64,000 nt of DNA from the IMG/VR virus record IMGVR_UViG_3300023196_002944, positions 1 through 64,000 of that record. One strand, 5' to 3'. The stretch comes from a virus. A model generated the notes under the pieces. The model saw nothing but the letters and a program-made list of their open reading frames with translations. It had not been told where the DNA came from and did no database searches. This document shows positions 8,307 through 17,547 of the stretch, piece by piece. The translations under genes were made by a program, and so were the position numbers. Numbering within the stretch: the first letter of the stretch is position 1; every line of letters starts with the position of its first letter.

Positions 8307-9932
8307 ATGGCGACTTACGGCGATGCACCGTATGCGGCGTCATCGGTGTCGATTTTCTACAAGATATTGTCGGCTGTTGTAACAGTCGCGTCGAGCCTTT
8401 CGAAGTCTGCGTATAAAATAGCGAGTGCCACCGTTTCAGCGACGGTGGCACTCGTTAAGTCTATTACCAAGATTCTATCTGCCGGCGTGACGGCTGTTGC
8501 TTCGCTGATCAAGACACTCTACGAAGCGCTGTCAGCCACAGTCACGGCGACGGCTTCGTTGTCCAAGACGCTTTTTGAAACCCTATCGGCCGGCGTAACT
8601 GCTACTGCGACGCTTGCCAAAGAAGCGGCGCTTATATTGGTCGCGCCGGTTACATCAACCGCCGCGCTGATCAAGCGGGGCTACAAGATATTGTCGGACG
8701 CTGTTACAACGACGGCCACTACGCAGACGGCACGCACCCTGTTGTTGGCATTGTCTGCTTCGGTGACGGCTGCGGCTGACCTCATTAAGCGGGTCTACAA
8801 AATCCTCACGGACACCGTCGTGACTACGGCGGATACCGCCGCCGTGAAGGCACTTCTGCGGACCTTGAATGCCACGGTGACGGTCGCCACCACGCTGACC
8901 AAGAGTGTCACCAAGCTGCTGGCCTCTTCGGTAACAGCTTCGGCTTCCCTGATCCGGGCTATTGGTCAGACACTCACCGCGTCGGTGACGGCCTCGGCTG
9001 CGCTGATCAAGCGAGTCTATAAGACGCTGTCAGACCTTTTGGTGGCTACGGCTGCGCTCGACGCAGTTAAGGCACTCCTGAAGACCCTGACGGCCACGGT
9101 GACAGCTTCAGCCACCTTGACGCGTCTCGCTAGCTACCTACGCACCCTCAACGCCTCTGTAACAGCCACAGGCACGTTATTGCGGGGACTGTTCATGTCC
9201 CTATCCGCTACGGTGACTGTGGTCGCTACCTTGGACGTAATTGAACAACTGAAGCGTGTGTTGAATGCTTCTGTGGGGGTGACGGCTTCTCTGGCCAAGA
9301 CTGTTTACAAAATACTAACGGGTGCCGTTACCACGGTGGCAACGACTGAGCCGATCAAGGCGTTTTTGCGGGTACTGAACACTTCGGTCACGGCAGCAGC
9401 CTCATTAACCAAGGAAATTGGTAAGGTATTAAATGCCACCACAACCGTGGCAGCGTCGATCAGCAAAGATGTGTTCAAGTTGCTCACTAGCAGCGTGACA
9501 GCCACAGCGACGCTAATCCGACGCCTGTATATGGCCCTCGCTGCCAGCGTGACCAGTACGGCATCGACGATCAAGCAGGTGAGCAAGTTGCTAGCAGCCA
9601 CCGTGGTGACCGCCGCTACTACGGTTGCAGAGAAGTTCATTGCCGTTCTCGTCGTCTTGACAGCCACAGTCAGTACGACAGCTTCACTCGTTGTTGATCG
9701 TGCATTGTTCCTGCTGGCTCAGGTAGGCGTGGCTGGGTCCATGACCCGGCACATCTTCAAGATTCTCACAGCGACGGTCACTTCAACGGCCACCAAGCTG
9801 GCGAAGCGAGTCAGGGATGAATTCGTGGACATGCACCATTCCATCGTCAAACGGTGCGCGGCGCTGATCACCTACGTGCGGCGTCGCCCGGATGATAGTA
9901 TGACGATCATAAAGCGGCGTGGTAATGATTAA
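8307..9932 (+). CDS. 18-residue-repeat protein 1, 541 aa
   Basis: Almost the whole protein (residues about 18-503) is about 26 units of a degenerate 18-residue repeat, with some 20-residue variants. A rough consensus is K-I-L-S-A-x-V-T-A-T-A-S-L-I-K-x-x-Y. Composition is dominated by Ala, Thr, Val, Leu and Ser, with Lys or Arg at fixed positions. The alternating pattern fits either a beta-solenoid or a long amphipathic rod; 18 residues also equals five turns of alpha-helix. A basic tail follows (IVKRC, then TIIKRRGND). I recognise no family. It sits among fibre genes and is coupled to its paralogue by TAATG, so a fibrous virion or appendage protein is the most likely role. Confidence 0.8.
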   Translation: MATYGDAPYAASSVSIFYKILSAVVTVASSLSKSAYKIASATVSATVALVKSITKILSAGVTAVASLIKTLYEALSATVTATASLSKTLFETLSAGVTATATLAKEAALILVAPVTSTAALIKRGYKILSDAVTTTATTQTARTLLLALSASVTAAADLIKRVYKILTDTVVTTADTAAVKALLRTLNATVTVATTLTKSVTKLLASSVTASASLIRAIGQTLTASVTASAALIKRVYKTLSDLLVATAALDAVKALLKTLTATVTASATLTRLASYLRTLNASVTATGTLLRGLFMSLSATVTVVATLDVIEQLKRVLNASVGVTASLAKTVYKILTGAVTTVATTEPIKAFLRVLNTSVTAAASLTKEIGKVLNATTTVAASISKDVFKLLTSSVTATATLIRRLYMALAASVTSTASTIKQVSKLLAATVVTAATTVAEKFIAVLVVLTATVSTTASLVVDRALFLLAQVGVAGSMTRHIFKILTATVTSTATKLAKRVRDEFVDMHHSIVKRCAALITYVRRRPDDSMTIIKRRGND

Positions 9933-11610
9933 TGGCTATTGAAGTTGTTCGACCGTTAGACGCCTTTGGTACCCTGACCAATAAGGCGAATGCCTACGAT
10001 ACCGACACCGGTACGTTTGCCGACGCCACCGACTACAACTCTACAATTTCGTTCGGCGGCGACACCATACTGGAGATCACCAACGACTGGGATACCAAGG
10101 CTCAGACTTGGGATTCTGCCGAAGTAAAGATCGACTGTTCGTGGGACGGCGCGACCGGCAACGATGAAATGGAAATCCTGCTGGTCGATGCAGGTAACGG
10201 GTACGCCACGGTCGCCACACTTGTGGCCAATACGACGACGACATGGGGGCGCACGACCTACTCGGGAACACTGACAACGGCAGCGTTCGGAACCAACTTC
10301 GTAGACTTCGCTGATGCCCGCCTCCGCGTCAACGGCACTAAGATAGCTGGCAAGGACGGTAAATCCCTCAAGGTCTACGATGTCTGGATCGAAGGCACGT
10401 ACTCAAGTGCTACGCCTGTCACTCTGACCGCCACAGCTACGGCGGTTGCCGCCACGCTTTCCAAGAGCGCAAGTAAGGTTCTGAATGATGCCGTCACGGC
10501 AGCGGTGACCTTGGCCAAGTCGGTCACCAAGGTTCTGAACGACTCAGCTACTGTGGCCGTGACATTAATCAAGTCGGTCACCAAAGTTCTGAACGATGCG
10601 GTTACGACCGTAGCGACCACGACACCGACCAAGCAGGTGCTTCAGGTACTGAATGCCACGGTGTCAGGCGCTGTGAGCTTGTCCAAGAGCGTGAGTAAGG
10701 TGTTGACTGATGCTGTGACCACGACAGCCACGACGGGGTTGATTGCATCCTACCTACGCACGCTGACTGCTACAGCCACGACTGCAGCCGCTTCACTGAT
10801 CAAAACTGTTGCCAAGGTGCTATCGGACAGCGCAGCGACGACGGCTACGATAGAGACACTGAAGGTTTTCGGTCAGGTGCTGAACGCTGCAGTGACTGGT
10901 ACGGCAACGCTAGCCAATGCGGTGTTCAAGGTATTGACCAGCAGCGTGACGGTGGGAGTGACCCTACTCAAGTCGGTGACCAAGACGCTTACTGATGGTG
11001 TGACTACGACGGCCACACTTGATGCAATCAAGAGTGTGCTGATTCTGCTGACCGCTACAGCCACAACCGTTGCGGCCACGCTGGCCAAGTCGGTGGGCAA
11101 AGTACTGAATGGTGGGGCCACGGCAACGGCGACTCTGATCAAGTCAGTCAGCAAAGTGCTGACTGATGGCGCAACAGCAACAGCGGTGCTGATCAAGAGC
11201 GCGTGGAAGATTCTGGCTGATAGCGTAGTGACGACAGCCACGACGCAGGCGTTGAAATTTGTCATTCAGGTGCTGAACGCCACGGTGACAGCAGCCGCTA
11301 CAGCTACGAAATTTATAACCAAGAGCCTTGCTGCCGCAGTGACAGCAACGGCGGTATTGCTCAAGCGCATACCGGTGGCGTTGGTGGCTACGGTAACAAC
11401 GACAGCGACCACGCAGGCGCTGAAGTATGTGCTGCTGGTGCTGACAGCGACGGCTACGACAGCCACAGCGACGCTGACCAAGACGGTGAACTGGGTACTT
11501 TCGGCCACGGTGACCGGGGCAGCGACACTCACTAAATCAGTAGGCAAAGTGCTGACGGCCGGCGTGACGTCGATAGCACAAATTATCAAAAAGCGTTTGG
11601 TGGTTCTCAA
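8358..11610 (+). repeat. Array of degenerate 54-60 bp coding repeats
   Basis: Repeats of about 54 bp (18 codons), some 60 bp, cover most of two consecutive genes and reappear at about 16275-16980. They are divergent at DNA level but conserved in amino-acid pattern. Long antisense open frames here are by-products of the biased codon content. Confidence 0.8.
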
Positions 11611-11773
11611 TGCCGTAGTGACGACAGCCGCTACAGGTGTGGCGACTTTCCTTGGCACACTGAGTCAGTTTGTAGACCGATTCCGAACCGTGATTCCACG
11701 AATTGTAAATCGAACCATCATTAAGGATGTGACTAGCGCGATCTCCATCGTGCTGCGCAAAGGCGGTCTCTGA
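9932..11773 (+). CDS. 18-residue-repeat protein 2 with N-terminal beta domain, 613 aa
   Basis: Residues 1-162 form a separate beta-rich domain (FGGDTILEITNDWDTK, VKIDCSWDGATGNDEMEILLVD, LKVYDVWIEGTY), plausibly a jelly-roll used for binding. Residues about 163-560 are some 21 repeats of the kind seen in the upstream protein (typical unit KVLNDAVTAAVTLAKSVT). A basic tail (IVNRTIIKDV, LRKGG) ends it. The adjacent repeats are more alike in this protein than in the first, suggesting later expansion. It starts on TAATG and ends on TGATG, so three or more fibre genes are translationally coupled. Function unknown; a rigid stalk carrying a binding head is my inference. Confidence 0.8.
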   Translation: MAIEVVRPLDAFGTLTNKANAYDTDTGTFADATDYNSTISFGGDTILEITNDWDTKAQTWDSAEVKIDCSWDGATGNDEMEILLVDAGNGYATVATLVANTTTTWGRTTYSGTLTTAAFGTNFVDFADARLRVNGTKIAGKDGKSLKVYDVWIEGTYSSATPVTLTATATAVAATLSKSASKVLNDAVTAAVTLAKSVTKVLNDSATVAVTLIKSVTKVLNDAVTTVATTTPTKQVLQVLNATVSGAVSLSKSVSKVLTDAVTTTATTGLIASYLRTLTATATTAAASLIKTVAKVLSDSAATTATIETLKVFGQVLNAAVTGTATLANAVFKVLTSSVTVGVTLLKSVTKTLTDGVTTTATLDAIKSVLILLTATATTVAATLAKSVGKVLNGGATATATLIKSVSKVLTDGATATAVLIKSAWKILADSVVTTATTQALKFVIQVLNATVTAAATATKFITKSLAAAVTATAVLLKRIPVALVATVTTTATTQALKYVLLVLTATATTATATLTKTVNWVLSATVTGAATLTKSVGKVLTAGVTSIAQIIKKRLVVLNAVVTTAATGVATFLGTLSQFVDRFRTVIPRIVNRTIIKDVTSAISIVLRKGGL

Positions 11774-12510
11774 TGGCGTTCATACATGCTGACTTTGTAC
11801 TTGAAACCACGGTCACTACCGGGACGGGCACCTATGATCTTGATGGGGCCGTAACAGGACATCGCTCATTCGTGGCAGGGATCGGTGGCGGCAACTCTTG
11901 CTACTACGCCGTTGAAGATGCCACAGATTGGGAAGTTGGTATTGGCATGGTGACCGATGCGGCCCCCGATACAATCTCTCGTACCCAAATCATTTCTTCT
12001 AGCAATGCTGATGCGGCCGTTAACTGGGGGGCGGGTACGAAGAATATCTATTGCACGCTGAGTGGCCACCGTTTGCTCACAGCCCCTGCGACGTACCCGG
12101 TAACTGCCGGCGGGCTCTTAGCGTTCGATGGCACGACTCCCTCTCAGGTTATCGACTCAGGCATCACGGCGGACGCTAACGGAAACATTTCGGCGGGGAT
12201 GGCCACTGTAACAATCAGCACCAGTCGCGCGTTGACACAAACAGATAATGGCAAAGTGTGCGTTTGTGACAATGGGGCGGCAATTACACTTACGTTGCCA
12301 CAGCAATCTACTGAGGCTGTTAATGAAGGCTTCGCCTGCCAAATAGTTCGGGCGGGTACAGGCACAGTTACTTTTGCTACGGAGGGCACGGATGTGCTGT
12401 ACATCGTATCGGGGGCTACGCAAATCGCTGCGCAGTTTGTGTCGGTTTCTGTGCACAAGCACTTCGATGCAGCGCAGAGTACATGGGGCATTTACGGTGA
12501 TCTGACATGA
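11773..12510 (+). CDS. Fibre N-terminal-module protein, 245 aa
   Basis: Residues 1-105 are a second copy of the fibre attachment module found at 4923 (TTGTGTYDLDGAVTGHRSF, GGGNSCYYAVEDATDWEVG, SSSNADAAVNWGAGTKNIY). Residues 110-245 form a beta-rich domain ending QSTWGIYGDLT, like the small C-terminal domains of phage fibres and neck passages (TVTISTSRALTQTDNGKVCVCDNGAAITLTLP). It is coupled on both sides (TGATG start, ATGA stop). It is probably an adaptor joining the tail to the spike encoded next. Confidence 0.65.
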   Translation: MAFIHADFVLETTVTTGTGTYDLDGAVTGHRSFVAGIGGGNSCYYAVEDATDWEVGIGMVTDAAPDTISRTQIISSSNADAAVNWGAGTKNIYCTLSGHRLLTAPATYPVTAGGLLAFDGTTPSQVIDSGITADANGNISAGMATVTISTSRALTQTDNGKVCVCDNGAAITLTLPQQSTEAVNEGFACQIVRAGTGTVTFATEGTDVLYIVSGATQIAAQFVSVSVHKHFDAAQSTWGIYGDLT

Positions 12511-15500
12511 CCACTCGGCAGCAGAGTCCTCGCACCGAAAGGGATACAGCGTCTGATGACGTTGGCCTGAATGCAACAAACCACTGCACGTTTATTCGGC
12601 CGGGGGGGCCAGAAAAAGCATTCCGGCTCTACACGCTAGAGCGTGGATGTCTCATGCATAGTTTTGGCAATTTGTCGTTGACAACCAAAGCAGCAAGCAG
12701 CGGCAGTTCAGATAGCAGCATTATACTGTACCAGAGCGCACGTTTGAGTACGGCTTCGCCAGATAAAACAGAACCAGATGACAATTACACCATATTATAT
12801 ATTTACAGTGATTGGAATAACCCAAATCCCTATAAACAGCCTCCATCAGAGCAAGTCCCATGGACTGAAGCTGGCATGTGGGGACGGTGGTATTACGCGA
12901 ATATAGGCATACCTGAGCAGTCCACCACGCAGTACGCGGCAATGCTGATTGGTATCCACCTGATGCAAACTGGCCCGTCAGACAATTACTACGAAGGCGC
13001 ACTGACGAGCGGCCAAATATTTAGTTGGGGCGCATCGAAAAACGCAGGGCGTGATTGTTACATCAACAATGCATTTACCGACACGCAGTTATGGGGGACA
13101 GTCAGCAGAGCGAATTACGATAGCTACGGGCCTAATTGGGCACCAGCGCAACACAGTGTAGTCCCTGGCGGATGTCGGTACATCTACAATGCATCAACGG
13201 CGCGGGTTCTATTTGATGGATACTGGTACCCCGGCTTGACGCGTGCTGATTATTTATGGGGGTTTCAGGTCTACAACGCCAGTGGTGTGCGCTTGCTTGC
13301 GACGCTTGAAGGAGGGCCGCGACACGCTACCGATCTGACCACTAATGGCGGGTTGGTTATGGGGCTTCAGTTAAACTCCAACCAAGGCGAATCCGATTCG
13401 GGGCAATGCCACCTTGCGCGGATTGGGACTACGGACCCAACAGCGTTCAGCCAAGAATATAGGGATAACCTTTACTGCCCTCCCGGCACGGTGATCGATA
13501 ACTTTAAGAACAACCGTACTGGGACGTTAGATGGGCGACACGTCGAATGGATAGATAATCAGGCGCGACAGTATTCCAGCGGGTTATGGGAACTGAAAGG
13601 CGGTGTCTCTCCTACCTACGTGACAGACGCTACGTATGGCGTCGATATGATTCAGTTCAACAGCGACCCGGCGGTCGACTTCATCTGGCTCGATTACGAT
13701 ACAGACATCCACGTGGCTGTGTCCTTCGATCTTGGCGCGGCGGGAACGGGAGAGATCACGTTTATCTTCCGCTACAAAGACAATCAGAATTACGAGTACT
13801 ACTACGTCACTGCTGGTGGCTATTCGTATGGTGAGTACGTGGCGGGGGTTGGGTCTGAAATCACGGCTTCTGGATCACGCACTAATCGGTTCCAAAACAC
13901 AATTAACTTTGTTATCCAAAAAACGCATGGGACGCCTGTAGCGGCGAATATCAACTTATCTTCCGTCTTGTTTAACGGTGATCGTGTTGATCTGGATAGT
14001 GGCGGCACTCCACCGACAGGGATTACGAACGGTATAGGGTTCAGCGCTAATAAAGACGCAAGAGTGTCGTGCGTGAAGATATGCCCTGATGTGGCGCTGC
14101 CTGATGGAATCCCTAACAAGTGGGGACGTGGGTATCTTGCAGGCAAGTCTGAGTACTCCATGATTATAGGCGGCGTTCCAAGTTATAACCCGAGACATTC
14201 TCGCTATGCGATTTTGCGCACAGCGAGTTCAACACAGCGGCATTCTCTTGTTGGCTTGGAAAGTGCACACGGCAATATGCAGTTTTGGTGCAATAACAAC
14301 AGTAGTGGGTTTCCGCTTGCTCAGTACCAAGTAACGTACAAATCGGCTGGATACATTCAACTGGAAGGGCGGCATCATAATGGTACTGGCGGCGGCGGTA
14401 CGCCGCTTTACTTAATGGGGATGTGCGCCGAAGTTGCCGCGACCCGTTTTAGTACAGGAGCAGGCGGATACGCTATTGCCATGAATACCAATGGGTTCCC
14501 GTGGCGTGGAAAGTGGGCCTTAGAGCTTAATCAGCAAGCTGGTTATTTTGGCGACTGGACGTTAAATGGCTACGGCATGTGCAGTTTTGAAAGGGATGAA
14601 CCGTCAGTTGGCCCCCCGCATACAGGAGGGCACGCAGACCTAGATGACGGTTGGGGTACGGTGTATCTCAATTGGCAGGGGGGCAACTACCCGCTCGGAA
14701 ATGTCACTATTGACCAAAAGGTCGCACTGCATCCAAACATTCCTTGCACCAAAGTTATGGTTCGTATTATGCGTACGAGGCACATGAATGATGTAATCGG
14801 TGACGAAAACAGGGTTAAATTTATTCCCGGCACAGATGCTACGTGGGACTTGAGTGGCACACAGTATTTCTTCGGTCCTAAACTTCGATTTACAGGCATC
14901 GATGCTACGTTCCTTCGGTGGAGTTCAAGCAGCCACAACACAACAGACGTCAGTAGCTCGGTAGTGCCACTGTATATAGGCAGCGGTGAGCCTGATGAGA
15001 CTACGGCCTATGATAATAATTGGGCCACGAAGATTTATGGTGCGGGGGCATCAGGGGCTTTTACAAGCAGCACTTACGATCACGCTCGGTGGTACGAAAC
15101 ATTTTCATCTGGTACCGGTTCTATTGATGGTGTCAATTGCAATAGTGGGGAAGCAATCCCATGGACTGTGATCGGCGCACTAGGGGCTAATGCAAGCACA
15201 TTGCAAACCAACGGCCAGTGGAGCTACGGCGGCGGGTCACGCAAGACCCTCGCCTATCTTGATCCCGGCACGACGGAAGTGTCTTGTTTTTTGTGGTCGC
15301 GGGCCTACGCAGCAGCCGAAGTTATGCTGGCTTTTAGAATCGTAGATGGTTCTAATTTCTGGCTTGCTGGGTTCTGGACGGATGAAACGGCGGTTGAGGT
15401 CGTTCGTTTTGTATCTGATACAGCGACTGTTATGGCGACGCATACGCGGGCGAAGTTCTACGATCCATCAGAAGGGGACGTGCCATTTATTAATATCGCA

Positions 15501-15722
15501 GTGCGCAGTCAGGCAGAAGACATCTTGCTGCAGAACCGTTTCTATACAGATGTCGGGGCTATGACGGCTGATACTACTCACAACACGGCAACGAAGTTTG
15601 GTCTTTACAACCAAAAATCTGGTAACCCAGGCAATTCAATCGTAGAGCGTTTCGCACTTTATGATCTGAGTGACCCAAAATACCTAGAGATGTGGAAGAC
15701 CATGACAGGAGCGGACAGTTGA
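12507..15722 (+). CDS. Large tail spike or fibre protein, 1071 aa
   Basis: The protein is Tyr/Trp/Gly/Asn-rich with no predicted coiled coil or transmembrane segment, typical of receptor-binding spikes. Two regions (residues about 390-470 and 900-1050) look like concanavalin/LamG-type sandwiches, for example AAGTGEITFIFRYKDNQNYE and AAAEVMLAFRIVDGSNFWLA. I see no clear catalytic motif. It overlaps the preceding adaptor by 4 bases (ATGA) and is a likely carbohydrate-recognition component. Specific enzymatic activity cannot be called from sequence alone. Confidence 0.6.
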   Translation: MTTRQQSPRTERDTASDDVGLNATNHCTFIRPGGPEKAFRLYTLERGCLMHSFGNLSLTTKAASSGSSDSSIILYQSARLSTASPDKTEPDDNYTILYIYSDWNNPNPYKQPPSEQVPWTEAGMWGRWYYANIGIPEQSTTQYAAMLIGIHLMQTGPSDNYYEGALTSGQIFSWGASKNAGRDCYINNAFTDTQLWGTVSRANYDSYGPNWAPAQHSVVPGGCRYIYNASTARVLFDGYWYPGLTRADYLWGFQVYNASGVRLLATLEGGPRHATDLTTNGGLVMGLQLNSNQGESDSGQCHLARIGTTDPTAFSQEYRDNLYCPPGTVIDNFKNNRTGTLDGRHVEWIDNQARQYSSGLWELKGGVSPTYVTDATYGVDMIQFNSDPAVDFIWLDYDTDIHVAVSFDLGAAGTGEITFIFRYKDNQNYEYYYVTAGGYSYGEYVAGVGSEITASGSRTNRFQNTINFVIQKTHGTPVAANINLSSVLFNGDRVDLDSGGTPPTGITNGIGFSANKDARVSCVKICPDVALPDGIPNKWGRGYLAGKSEYSMIIGGVPSYNPRHSRYAILRTASSTQRHSLVGLESAHGNMQFWCNNNSSGFPLAQYQVTYKSAGYIQLEGRHHNGTGGGGTPLYLMGMCAEVAATRFSTGAGGYAIAMNTNGFPWRGKWALELNQQAGYFGDWTLNGYGMCSFERDEPSVGPPHTGGHADLDDGWGTVYLNWQGGNYPLGNVTIDQKVALHPNIPCTKVMVRIMRTRHMNDVIGDENRVKFIPGTDATWDLSGTQYFFGPKLRFTGIDATFLRWSSSSHNTTDVSSSVVPLYIGSGEPDETTAYDNNWATKIYGAGASGAFTSSTYDHARWYETFSSGTGSIDGVNCNSGEAIPWTVIGALGANASTLQTNGQWSYGGGSRKTLAYLDPGTTEVSCFLWSRAYAAAEVMLAFRIVDGSNFWLAGFWTDETAVEVVRFVSDTATVMATHTRAKFYDPSEGDVPFINIAVRSQAEDILLQNRFYTDVGAMTADTTHNTATKFGLYNQKSGNPGNSIVERFALYDLSDPKYLEMWKTMTGADS

Positions 15723-16201
15723 TTTCGCGGTACGTACTGACCAAGTGGGAAGTCGTGCTTGCAGGCTCGGATGCCATCCCCACGCGTCGGCCGGCAGTCT
15801 TCGGCCATGCTAAATTAGGCGAGGCGCACATGGATGTGTACACGCCATTTTTTGAAAAGAACATGGAGGTGGGGCACGATGCCTTATTGGTGTTTGTTCG
15901 CGCAGAACAGATTGTGATCGACGCCATTGAAGCGGATACAGCCAAGTGCCTCGTACTGCCCATCGATCACAAGACGCAAAAGTATGACATCAATGCCTCG
16001 CAGCCTGCGAACATCAATCGGGTGAGGTCGTTCCTGAATGCGCGGGGGATTGAAAACCAGCATCTCAGTGAACTTGGCGGGCTCAAAGATGGGCTGTTCG
16101 TCCGCAAGGTGATCGACATCCTTCATGGCTTGAAGGGGGATACAAACAAGATGCCTCACATGAAGCGGTTCTTCGGGGCGTATGCAGGTGAGGATGTCTG
16201 A
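15719..16201 (+). CDS. Hypothetical protein of the fibre operon, 160 aa
   Basis: I chose the TTG at 15719, which overlaps the upstream stop as TTGA and has AGGAG seven bases upstream. The GTG at 15692 has no ribosome site. The product is mixed alpha/beta (VLTKWEVVLAGSDAIPTRRP, then VYTPFFEKN) with a charged C-terminal helix. No family is known to me. It ends as TGATG with the third repeat protein. A chaperone or capping protein for the spike is possible but unproven. Confidence 0.55.
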   Translation: MISRYVLTKWEVVLAGSDAIPTRRPAVFGHAKLGEAHMDVYTPFFEKNMEVGHDALLVFVRAEQIVIDAIEADTAKCLVLPIDHKTQKYDINASQPANINRVRSFLNARGIENQHLSELGGLKDGLFVRKVIDILHGLKGDTNKMPHMKRFFGAYAGEDV

Positions 16202-17121
16202 TGCCTGCTCTTGGTCGGTACCCTATCGCCACGGCGCACTTTGCCAAGGAGCCTACTCTTGGCCCCGCCCCTCCAGTGCTTCTCACGCTGAACGCTTTAA
16301 TCGACGTCGGCATCGATCTGTACAAGCTGACGTGGGAGACGCTATCTGCCACGGTGACTACAGCGGCAGACGTCGTGACGTTCAAGTTTGTGTCTGTTGC
16401 GCTGACGGCTGCAGCTACGACTGTTACAGCGGCGCTCTCCCGGTCCTATCTATTGATCAAGTCTGCCGTGGTGACTACAACAGCCACCATGACCAAGATC
16501 GCAGATTTTCTACGGGTGCTTTCAGCGTCAGTCACGACGACAGCGACAGCCTTGAAGCATATTACATTCAATGCCCTCGTCGCCGCAGTGACAGCAGCGG
16601 CTTCGACGGGGGTGGCTCGGACCCTGCTGCTATCACTGACAGCAGTAGCGACAGCTACTGCTGTCCTATTCCGTATGATATCCATGACCTTGGCAGCGGC
16701 AGCAACTGTAGTGTCTACCTTGGTTAAACGCGTGGGCAAGGTTCTGATAGTTACAGTTAGTGCAGCGGCATCTGTCTTCCGGCAGATGTACCGAATACTC
16801 ACGTCTTCGGTTACTGCTACGGCGATTCAGGTGAAGATTGATCTGTTCCGCATCCTGTCAGCTACGGTGAATACCGTGGCCACGTTAGGGAAACCTCTCA
16901 TCACCAAGATTTTCTATACTCCTGTACGGAAGACGGCGACGTTGACTCGCCATATTACCCAATCGCTGTACGCTGCAGTAAGTGCTACTATAACGGGGAC
17001 TTGGGAGTTTATGTCGCCTCACAACCCGAGGTACCGAACCATTGTGAAGCGTTGTGTAGTGGAGACACGTCTGGTAGCGAAGCGTCTTAGGACGATTATT
17101 CGCCCGCGTGGAAATGGGTAA
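16201..17121 (+). CDS. 18-residue-repeat protein 3, 306 aa
   Basis: This is a shorter paralogue of the proteins at 8307 and 9932. About 12 units of the 18-20 residue Ala/Thr/Val repeat occupy residues 40-260 (for example RILTSSVTATAIQVKIDLF). The Pro-rich N-terminus (about 40 residues) is different. The last 35 residues (RTIVKRC, then LRTIIRPRGNG) match the end of the 541-residue protein closely, which makes common ancestry certain even though a spike gene separates them. It starts on TGATG. Likely a fibrous appendage component; function unknown. Confidence 0.75.
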   Translation: MPALGRYPIATAHFAKEPTLGPAPPVLLTLNALIDVGIDLYKLTWETLSATVTTAADVVTFKFVSVALTAAATTVTAALSRSYLLIKSAVVTTTATMTKIADFLRVLSASVTTTATALKHITFNALVAAVTAAASTGVARTLLLSLTAVATATAVLFRMISMTLAAAATVVSTLVKRVGKVLIVTVSAAASVFRQMYRILTSSVTATAIQVKIDLFRILSATVNTVATLGKPLITKIFYTPVRKTATLTRHITQSLYAAVSATITGTWEFMSPHNPRYRTIVKRCVVETRLVAKRLRTIIRPRGNG

Positions 17122-17126
17122 ATGAT

Positions 17127-17546
17127 ATGCCTGAGAAACTTCTTGAGTTCCTGAACATCAAAGAATGCGCTATGCCGTTCATGCTTGCAGCGAGTACCCA
17201 TACCAATCGACTCAACTTTCCTCGACTCCTAGAACTGGTCATCATCGTCGCATCGTCGGCGTTTGCCTCATACCAGATCATTGAGTATCGGCTTGATAAC
17301 GCAGCGGCAGACATCGTTACGTTGGAAGCGAACTTGCTAACCACCAATGCCAACTTCATTAATCTGGAGCGTACGTTGACTTCTACGAAGCTGGCGATGT
17401 CCGACCGATGGACTGGAGCTGACGAAGCTGATTACCAGTACGCCCACCTCAAAGAACATCATGCCATGATGAAAGAGGTTACGGGAGCCATTGAAAAGAT
17501 GGCTGACCGCATACGAGCGGTAGAGATTAATAACGGAGGCAGGTGA
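17127..17546 (+). CDS. Single-pass membrane/coiled-coil protein (lysis region), 139 aa
   Basis: One hydrophobic segment lies around residues 34-52 (LLELVIIVASSAFASYQII). A long helical, probably coiled-coil C-terminal part follows (residues 58-135). This layout is seen in phage holins, i-spanins and Rz-like proteins. It sits 1 base before the amidase gene. I infer a lysis accessory (spanin-like or pinholin-like) but cannot tell which. Confidence 0.5.
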   Translation: MPEKLLEFLNIKECAMPFMLAASTHTNRLNFPRLLELVIIVASSAFASYQIIEYRLDNAAADIVTLEANLLTTNANFINLERTLTSTKLAMSDRWTGADEADYQYAHLKEHHAMMKEVTGAIEKMADRIRAVEINNGGR

Positions 17547-17547
17547 C

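Noticed and set aside
9305-11658. Long minus-strand ORFs opposite the repeat proteins
   Set aside because: They are antisense products of the repeat codons (Val/Ala-rich in turn) and lack ribosome sites.
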